From Liolophura sinensis (taxonomy: Eukaryota; Mollusca; Polyplacophora; Chitonida; Chitonidae): DNA of 64,000 nt. The stretch spans positions 27,070,547 to 27,134,546 of the forward strand of contig NC_088307.1 in the NCBI RefSeq assembly GCF_032854445.1. Reading direction: 5' to 3'. The position numbers and the translations under genes were made by a program. Positions 57,501-64,000 of the stretch are shown in pieces. The number at the start of each line of letters is the position of its first letter. Position 1 is the first letter of the stretch. The notes beneath the pieces were generated by a model. The model saw nothing but the letters and a program-made list of their open reading frames with translations, was not told where the DNA came from and searched no databases.

Positions 57501-60500
57501 GTAATACTGGCTGCCATATTCAAAAAATGGTTTGTCAGCAATGTGTGGATGGTTGTGGGTTTACCCCCGGTTTCCTCCCACCATAATGCTGGCTGCTGTG
57601 GTATAAGGAAAATATTCTTGAGTACAGAGTACAAGGCCATTGAAATAAATAAATAAATATATAAAAAAAATTAGTAAGATAAATGATGGTGGATCTGCCA
57701 CATAAAGATTAGCATTTGAAGTTTAGCAAATAGTGAAAAAAAAGACCCTTGAACAAATCTACCAGCTACAAGTATAAGTGTACAGGACATCAGAGTAGAG
57801 GTATTTGGGCATACCATTTTAGGGTACACCAGATACATGTATCTCTGATGTGACAGGTTGTCTGCAGTGAGGGTAACTCAGGCTTCTACGAGATTGGTTG
57901 TACAGTAACCCCAATAGAAGCCGGATACTCCGTCCTTGGCTGGAACCATCCAGGCTTTGCTGGCAGCTCGGTAAGTGAAAAGTCTAACATTTGATTCACT
58001 CTTTGAAGCCCAGATATTTGCCAAGTTGCAGTATTATTTTGTTTGTTCCTTGTACACATTCAGCTCTGCTGCTCTTGTTTGAGAGTGAGACTAAGGTAGA
58101 ATTCTTGAGCAAGGCACACCTTCTATGTTTATAATGTGCATTTCATACATGAAAACTAACGGAAGATTCAATTGGAGAAGACCAATGAATTGTACAAGAA
58201 GACATTTGGTCATTAGTTACAAGAAAAATAAAAACAGAAGAAGATCAGTAGACCTATTTCACAGCCTTTTGGTGTTTAACATGTTCTCCTTGACCCCTCC
58301 AGGGTGTGCCTTTCCCTGAGAACGAACAGAATGCTATAGATGCTGTAATGCAGTACGCAATCCACAGGCTCGGCTTCACCCCAGACAACATCGTGCTGTT
58401 TGCCTGGTCTATAGGTGGATACCCAGCCTCATGGGCGGCCATGAATTACCCAGATGTCAAGGGCGTGGTGAGTTGTGCGGTTATTAAAACACTCAGAAGA
58501 CCAGGAAAAGAAGTCAGTTGGGGAGTTTTGAGTTCGAACTGTTTTATCCTTGAAGGTAGAAAAAGTCCAACTGTATCATGTTACCCGCTGAAAATGTTAG
58601 GCAACTATTTTTGATCTCATTCACTGTAACATGGGCGTCTTTAAAAGGTGTCATAAAAAGTAATTTAGAGTAGATGAATGAAAGTGAAAACTGGGGATCT
58701 GAACAGCTTGAGAAGTGCCTAAGGGAAAGAGGTGTCATTTGTGTCTCTGGAAAAGACAGGTGATCAGTAAATCAATTTCATCAAGGTTGTCTAACATTTT
58801 TCACCATTCACATGGCACAGTAGGACGAGAGTTCCATCTGGAAACTGCCCAATTGGGAAACTTCCCAGCATACTCTGTTTGAAGACAGACATACTGTAGT
58901 TCATGCTTTGGCATATATTAAGTGATAGCTCTCAGAGCTGGACAGACTGTTTAAGAATTTTTGTGAAGTTCATATGTGCTCCTGCTGTACCAGAATAATG
59001 CATTTTTCTTTTCAAAATCATCTGATTAAAGTTTAAAAAATTGGATCTAAATTTATTAATACTTTACTGGTCAAATTTATTGAGGATTTAGAGTGAACTA
59101 ATTCTGGCGGATATATTGTTTATTGCTTGTGTTGAGAATTTTCTTGCTTAATGAATATTCATAAATAAATGGAGGGCCGAGTTGGTTGGCTTGCCAGAGT
59201 GGTGCAGTAGCATAAGTATGCTATTGCTCTCACCAATGCAGTCGCTATGAGCTCAAGTCCAGCACAAGCTGGCTTCCTCTCCAGCCATACTTGGGAAGGT
59301 GTGTCAGCAACGTGCAGATGGTCATGGGTTTCCCTCGAGCTCTCCCCATGCAGTCTGCTAGCTCCCACCATAATGCTCGCGGCTGTCGCATCAGTGAAGT
59401 ATGCTTGTGAGTGCGGTGTAAAACACCAATCAGATTCCATAAAAAAGTATAAATAAATGTGATCCAGTTTCAAATCTTAAGCCTTGGCAAAAGCTTTGTG
59501 AGTGAGATATTGTATGCATGCGAGTTTGTGATGAAAAAAATGATGTATGGTTTTACATAAAGAAATATATTAAGTAATCTTGATACTGTTATAGAGTTTA
59601 AACTTCCAATAAAAATAACCAGTGAAATGTTCTGTGTTTAGGTGCTGGATGCCACATTTGACACACTGCTACCTCTAGCTGTAGCCAGAATGCCTGAGTT
59701 GTTGAGTAAGTATTGATAATAGATGGTTGATGATGTTTGAGCATTTGTTTACATAGTCTTGCGGTTCGTGAAAAGCACTTCTCTTCCACCAAAGTGTTAT
59801 GTGTATCTGTGCATCGTTTGTGAGAAAGTCTGTCAGTAACTTGCCAGAAGTCGTGAGTTTACCACGAGTGCAAGTATTATAAATTTACTGCCATTGTTTA
59901 TTTAATACTCTTCAGCATGCCCTTTATTGACAAAACTGAAGTAAATGAATACTTTCTCTCCTCCCCACCTCCCAAAATGAAAAGGAACAAAAAAAGAACA
60001 ATGTTTCTGTTACAGAATTGTGTGAGAAGTTTCATTTTTTATAGACTGTATTAAATTTGTGAAATTTTATCCATGACAGAGTTACTCCTTTTTTTTCTGC
60101 TGCTGAGCATTCGATCTGGGAAAGGTGTTTGAGTTTTATTTGGATTCTACATGTAGAATGATACTCTATTTGAAAGTTTCAGCATCCAGACATGCCAGAC
60201 AGTGGTTTATTTGCCTCGAAAACTGCATTTTTTGATGAAATTTTCACTCATTTGAAGTGGGTTTTTTTGCATTTATGATTATATGAAAACCATTATGACT
60301 GAGCATGGTGTAAAACTTCGTGTTCATTTTTCAGAGGACCTTGTCACAACCACCATAAAGAAGTACATGGACCTGCAGAATGCCGAGCAGCTTTGTAGGT
60401 GAGTCTAAACCACCAGTAAATTTATGCTGCTTATAAAACGGTGGCTGAAGTTAACCGAAAACACCTTTGGGTGAATGCAGGCTAAAACACCTAGTACCGT

Positions 60501-63500
60501 TGGCTGAAACCTTCATGAAACGCCTTTGGCTAAAAGCTTCATGAAACGCCTTTGGCTGAAAGCAGCCTACATGTACATGTAAAACACCAGTGGCTGAAAG
60601 CAGCATAAAACTCCTTTGTTAAAAGCAACCTAAAACTTCTTTTGCTAAAAGCAGCCTAATATACCAGTCATGTCAGGGGCTGAGAGCTGCCTTATATACA
60701 TGCCAGGGCTGAGAGCTGCCTTATATACATGCCAGGGGCTGAGAGCTGCCTTATATACATGCCAGGGGCTGAAAGCTGCCTTATATACATGCCAGGGGCT
60801 GAAAGCTGCCTTATAAACATGCCAGGGCTGAGAGCTGCCTTATATACATGCCAGGGCTGAGAGCTGCCTTATATACGTGCCAGGGCTGAGAGCTGCCTTA
60901 TATACGTGCCAGGGGATGAGAGCTGCCTTATATACATACCAGGTGCTGGGAGCTGCCTTATATACATACCAGGTGCTGGGAGCTGCCTTATATACATGCC
61001 AGGGGCTGAGAGCTGCCTTATATACATGCCAGGGCTGAGAGCTGCCTTATATACATGCCAGTGGCTGAGAGCTGCCTTATATACATGCCAGGGGCTGAGA
61101 GCTGCCTTATATACATGCCAGGGGCTGAGATACATGCCAGGGCTGAGAGCTGCCTTATATACATGCCAGGGCTGAGAGCTGCCTTATATACATGCCAGGG
61201 GCTCAGAGCTGCCTTATATACATGCCAGGGGCTCAGAGCTGCCTTATATACATGCCAGGGGCTTAGAGCTGCCTTATATACATGCCAGGGGCTGGGAGCT
61301 GCCTTATATACATGCCAGGGGCTGGGAGCTGCCTTATATACATGCCAGGGGCTGAGAGCTGCCTTATATGTGTGCCAGGGGCTGAGAGCTGCCTTATATA
61401 CATGCCAGGGGTTGAGAGCTGCCTTATATACATACCAGGGGCTGAGAGCTGCCTTATATACGTGCCAGGGGCTGGGAGCTGCCTTATATACATGCCAGGG
61501 GCTGAGAGCTGCCTTATATACATACCAGGGGCTGAGAGCTGCCTTATATACATACCAGGGGCTGAGAGCTACCTTATATACATGCCAGGGGCTTAGAGCT
61601 GCCTTATATAGATGCCAGGGACTGAGAGCTGTCTTACATACCTGCCAGGGGCTGGGAGTTGCCTTATATATGTGCCAGTGGCTGAGAGCTGCCTTATATA
61701 CATGCCAGGGGCTTAGAGCTGCCTTATATACATGCCAGGGGCTGGGAGCTGCCTTGTGTACAGCAGTGTACAGCAGAACAGGTGTTTTCAGGTGAAAGCA
61801 GTGGAGAGTTTTGTTTGTGTTTTCACTTTGATCGTCCGTGGGTTGTCCTCTGAACATATGCAATGTGGTGTTCTCCCATATTTATAATTTATAGATCCTT
61901 TGTATAAATAAAACACAGCATACAGTGCAAAACAGTATATAACAGTAAAGAGAGCTTGCGCACATATCGGTTTTATATAGGGAGCAGGCAGCGGTTTGAA
62001 TCAATTACTGAATCTGCGCTGTGAGTTTACTATGTGTGATTTAAATGAGTTTTGTGATGGACGGGTGTACATCTCTATGGGCCAAGTTATCCCTGAAAAA
62101 TTGAAACTGATTATTCTTAAATTTTGTAGTAACATGTTTTGGCGCCAGAAGTTTTCTGTTTGGGACATCCGATATTAAGCAAAATGGTTAGTCAGGTGTA
62201 AGGATAATTTTTTTCTGGTCAGAAGTGTGTCAGGTATCATGTGATTGGCATGATTTCCCAGGCTGTCATTGACGGTCACCAGCCCAATAATGCCAAGGAA
62301 ACTTTGGTGGATAGGATAGTGTCTTTTTACTGATACATTGTTGTGATGTGATAACAATAGTAGAGGTACTTGAAAAGGCAGACCTGTGCATTTTCCAAAT
62401 CCATACAGGGAAGTTCATATGATACAACAGCTTATAGTTCACCCTTAAACTTCATGCAACACAACATGACCTGGCTCCCCTCTTCCTTATTTATCAGTTT
62501 TTTTTACAGGCAGTGTAAATTTATGATAGGTCAAAGCTATCCAGTGATCTGAAGTGAGGCTCCCTCGGGTACTTACAGCATGCAGTGTACCTGTATGGAG
62601 GATTTTCAAGTGCTTCTCTATTTAATATAACAACCAACAACTGAACATGGACGGTTTATAACTGCTTTATCATAATTATACTTGTGTCTCTGATCTGCTA
62701 AAGTAGAATTTTAACTCAATACTGGGTTAAAATTGGCATTTAAAATGCGAGTAAACTCAATCTGACCAGAAAAAAATCCCTCAGTTTTCATTTTCCGGTT
62801 GTAAAGATTTGGACTCTTGATGTAAAGGTCAAATTCACACAAATTGGGACACAGGGTAAAACTTTGAGAGCAGGTGTAAACCATGATTATTTTGTTTTGT
62901 TCAGATGTCCAGGCCCAGTATTGAGAGCAGATGTAAACCATGATTATTTTGTCTTGTGCAGATATCCAGGCCCAGTATTGAGAGCAGGTGTAAACCATGA
63001 TTATTTTGTTTTGTGCAGATGTCCAGGCCCAGTGTTTAGAGCAGGTGTAAACCATGATTATTTTGTTTTGTTCAGATGTCCAGGCCCAGTGTGTAGAGCA
63101 GGTGTAAACCATGATTATTTTGTTTTGTGCAGATATCCAGGCCCAGTATTGAGAGCAGGTGTAAACCATGATTATTTTGTTTTGTGCAGATATCCAGGCC
63201 CAGTGTTGAGAGCAGGTGTAAACCATGATTATTTTGTCTTGTGCAGATATCCAGGCCCACTATTGAGAGCAGGTGTAAACCATGATTATTTTGTTTTGTG
63301 CAGATATCCAGGCCCAGTATTGAGAGCAGGTATAAACCATGATTATTTTGTTTTGTGCAGATATCGAGGCCCACTATTGAGAGCAGGTGTAAACCATGAT
63401 TATTTTGTTTTGTGCAGATATCCAGGCCCAGTGTTGAGAGCAGGTATAAACCATGATTATTTTGTTTTGTGCAGATATCGAGGCCCAGTGTTGAGAGCAG

Positions 63501-63816
63501 GTGTAAACCATGATTATTTTGTTTTGTGCAGATATCCAGGCCCAGTGTTTAGAGCAGGTGTAAACCATGATTATTTTGTTTTGTGCAGATAACCAGGCCC
63601 AGTGTTGAGAGCAGGTGTAAACCATGATTATTTTGTCTTGTGCAGATATCCCGGCCCAGTGTTTAGAGCAGGTGTAAACCATGATTATTTTGTTTTGTGC
63701 AGATATCCCGGCCCAGTGTTGAGAGCAGGTGTAAACCATGATTATTTTGTTTTGTGCAGATATCCAGGTCCAGTGTTGCTGATCCGCAGAAGTCGGGATG
63801 AAATGATTACAACTTT
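48543..63816 (+). CDS. ABHD16A: Phosphatidylserine lipase ABHD16A, 3' end outside window
   Basis: Membrane-bound alpha/beta hydrolase; in mammals an ER phosphatidylserine lipase producing lysophosphatidylserine. Exons: 48543-48614, 48974-49030, 49768-49834, 51028-51114, 52581-52666, 54073-54146, 54849-54941, 55768-55841, 56084-56124, 56758-56862, 57857-57970, 58303-58467, 59642-59705, 60335-60398, 63760-63816. All GT-AG junctions and phases fit; 1220 nt, about 406 residues. It starts MASTLINCLKGPRLFRIHR. Hydrophobic helices lie near residues 48-66 (CWSLSFWTSPVLLTVLY) and 82-95 (SVVVIYTGAYII). Then RGIGRITNPDY-like and WAWPVDFMWNE motifs, AHTFGRRMVYPG, DGNQIDTMFIDKRG, the fold core GYSVLGWNHPGFAGSS, nucleophile S326 in AWSIGG, and putative acid D401 in RRSRDEMITT. 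The catalytic His exon is beyond the window. ABHD16A versus ABHD16B: the many introns favour 16A. Introns carry seven minisatellites. Confidence 0.94.
49640..49735 (+). mobile_element. Family-2 SINE 3' fragment
   Basis: Only the tail half is present: ggccggttttctctgaccat, aatgctggccgcagtc, then attgagtacggcataaaaca and an aata-rich end. It lies about 30 bp before ABHD16A exon 3. Confidence 0.78.
50100..50965. repeat. Minisatellite, 41-bp unit, about 21 copies
   Basis: Unit ggtttcttccaagatattca, gtggttaactgcagctactc, t; period 41 measured between 50477 and 50518. It lies in ABHD16A intron 3. Subtypes differ in the aagatatgc, aatatattc and aaaatttgc parts. Confidence 0.92.
51265..51475 (-). 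mobile_element. Family-2 SINE with internal deletion
   Basis: Minus orientation: tttgattgatattttacagg, then core ttatacgacaccaggcagca and caggttgctgacagaccttc; the part between core and head is largely missing (gtagctggtggctcctgggc). In ABHD16A intron 4. Confidence 0.78.
51780..51965 (-). repeat. Dispersed repeat family X, copy 3, inverted
   Basis: The reverse complement reads gtgacacattttccttgata, then gactcatccaatttatag and gggaagtttgatt, matching the order seen at 42480-42720 and 27765-27960. Confidence 0.58.
52060..52540. repeat. Minisatellite, 30-bp unit, about 16 copies
   Basis: Unit tacatgtatcattttgttga, ttctcctaac. It ends about 40 bp before the acceptor of ABHD16A exon 5 and is T-rich on the plus strand. 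Long frames on both strands (112-162 codons) result from the 30-bp period. Confidence 0.93.
53135..53412 (+). mobile_element. Family-2 SINE, near full length
   Basis: Plus orientation: head gggcctatgtggcctagcat, B-box region gtgagttcatgagctcatgc, then gatggccataggtttcttcc and tail caatccaataaataaataaa. In ABHD16A intron 5. Confidence 0.83.
53640..53935. repeat. Minisatellite, 28-bp unit, about 10 copies
   Basis: Unit tctcgatgcttgcgggatcc, acgtttgg; period 28 (53645 to 53673). Since 28 is not a multiple of three, every frame is visited in turn and none contains a stop, giving nested stop-free frames on both strands. In ABHD16A intron 5. Confidence 0.92.
55030..55665. repeat. Minisatellite, 23-bp unit, about 27 copies
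   Basis: Unit ctctcctttggacattattg, acc, with occasional deletions (cttcggactattgaccct). In ABHD16A intron 7. It is pyrimidine-rich on the coding strand and followed by the exon 8 acceptor about 100 bp later. Confidence 0.92.
56905..57265. repeat. Minisatellite, 36-bp unit, about 10 copies
   Basis: Unit atgggagtggggcataggta, tatggtagagaggaac. It begins about 45 bp after the donor of ABHD16A exon 10. The 36-bp period gives stop-free frames of 138 (plus) and 167-184 (minus) codons that are not genes. Confidence 0.93.
57455..57660 (+). mobile_element. Family-2 SINE fragments in tandem
   Basis: Two successive partial copies: 57455-57520 (caacctgtagatggtcatgg to gtaatactggctgcca) and 57530-57660 (gtcagcaatgtgtggatggt to an aata tail). 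In ABHD16A intron 10. Confidence 0.72.
59168..59460 (+). mobile_element. Family-2 SINE, near full length, diverged
   Basis: Plus orientation: head ggagggccgagttggttggc, B-box region tgagctcaagtccagcacaa, then cgtgcagatggtcatgggtt and tail gtaaaacaccaatcagattc. In ABHD16A intron 12. Confidence 0.82.
60665..61765. repeat. Minisatellite, 30-bp unit, about 36 copies
   Basis: Unit ccaggggctgagagctgcct, tatatacatg. Preceded at 60440-60660 by a degenerate 24-bp-like repeat (ctttggctgaaagcagcct). The 30-bp period yields stop-free frames up to 281 codons on the minus strand and 246 on the plus strand. In ABHD16A intron 14. Confidence 0.95.
61766..62859. other. ABHD16A intron 14, no feature seen
   Basis: AT-rich unique sequence between the 30-bp and 57-bp arrays. 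No exon or known element was recognised. Confidence 0.5.
62862..63759 (+). repeat. 57-bp tandem repeat of ABHD16A exon 15 acceptor and exon start
   Basis: The unit contains ttttgttttgtgcag (a 3' splice site) followed by atatccaggcccagtgttg, the beginning of exon 15, then a short linker. Sixteen acceptor copies occur, with exon-like starts from 62905 to 63760 at 57-bp spacing; the last one leads into the complete exon. The period is a multiple of three and each unit reads YPGPVLRAGVNHDYFVLCR in the exon frame. Confidence 0.95.
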
Positions 63817-63914
63817 GTAAGTAGTTCGTGGATTAACATTTATTGATAATCATTTTATTTTTATGTGGTTGAATTAAAAAGAATAAGTGGTAAATTTCAA
63901 ATTCATATGCAAAG

Positions 63915-63995
63915 TTCATGCTGGCTTCCTCCGGTTTTATATGGGAAGGTTCTATAAGTGAAATATTCTTGAGTATGGCATTCTAAGAGACAAAT
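63915..63995 (+). mobile_element. Family-2 SINE fragment at window edge
   Basis: Short diverged pieces: gttcatgctggcttcctccg, gggaaggttc, then ataagtgaaatattcttgag and tatggcat. The core is deleted. In the intron after ABHD16A exon 15. Confidence 0.65.
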
Positions 63996-64000
63996 GCAAA

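Noticed and set aside
58125-58319. Additional small gene before ABHD16A exon 12
   Set aside because: The frame runs across the pyrimidine tract and acceptor of exon 12 and has no family match; it is intronic.
61018-61863. 281-codon open frame, minus strand, and the 246-codon frame opposite
   Set aside because: Both are translations of the 30-bp array in ABHD16A intron 14; open frames on both strands of the same repeat point to period effects.
62862-63759. Array of duplicated complete exons (exon shuffling)
   Set aside because: Only the first 17-19 bases of exon 15 are in each unit and no donor follows, so the copies are not full exons.

Overview
Eukaryotic, animal nuclear DNA, most likely from a mollusc (inference). 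The evidence is AT-rich sequence, genes split into many short GT-AG exons, metazoan gene families (caspase with a death effector domain, CCNB1IP1/HEI10, GORAB, ABHD16A), many tRNA-derived SINEs, decayed LINE and hAT transposons, and an exceptional load of minisatellites. Nothing prokaryotic is visible.

Layout. About 0.2-3.2 kb, minus strand: a decayed hAT transposase-derived gene. About 4.9-13.2 kb, minus strand: a DED-caspase (caspase-8-like) gene of which the DED and most of the p20 region are visible. The exon with the catalytic Cys and the p10 subunit was not found, and one exon ends in a stop. At 19.7-20.1 kb lies a second DED exon, a diverged duplicate with a nonsense codon; both DED exons are followed by related but differently organised tandem arrays. 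About 22.8-33.3 kb, minus strand: complete CCNB1IP1 (HEI10), 271 aa in 11 coding exons including two microexons (16 and 21 nt), rebuilt with every phase consistent. About 35.4-40.7 kb, plus strand: complete GORAB coding region, 448 aa in 5 coding exons, probably sharing a divergent promoter region with CCNB1IP1. About 45.7-48.2 kb: a large 45-bp minisatellite between genes. From 48.5 kb to beyond the window, plus strand: ABHD16A, 15 exons and about 406 aa visible, cut by the window edge.

The four gene families are unrelated in pathway (apoptosis, meiotic crossover control, Golgi trafficking, phosphatidylserine lipid metabolism), so this is ordinary animal synteny and not a functional cluster. 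What stands out is the repeat biology. At least 16 minisatellites with units of 23-154 bp fill introns and spacers. Two contain duplicated exon-intron junctions: a 57-bp array before ABHD16A exon 15 carries 16 copies of the 3' splice site plus the start of the exon, and a 77-bp array after GORAB exon 4 carries copies of the exon end plus the 5' splice site. A SINE has also landed within the polypyrimidine tract before GORAB exon 4. Most long open frames in the window are artefacts of repeat units with no stop codon.
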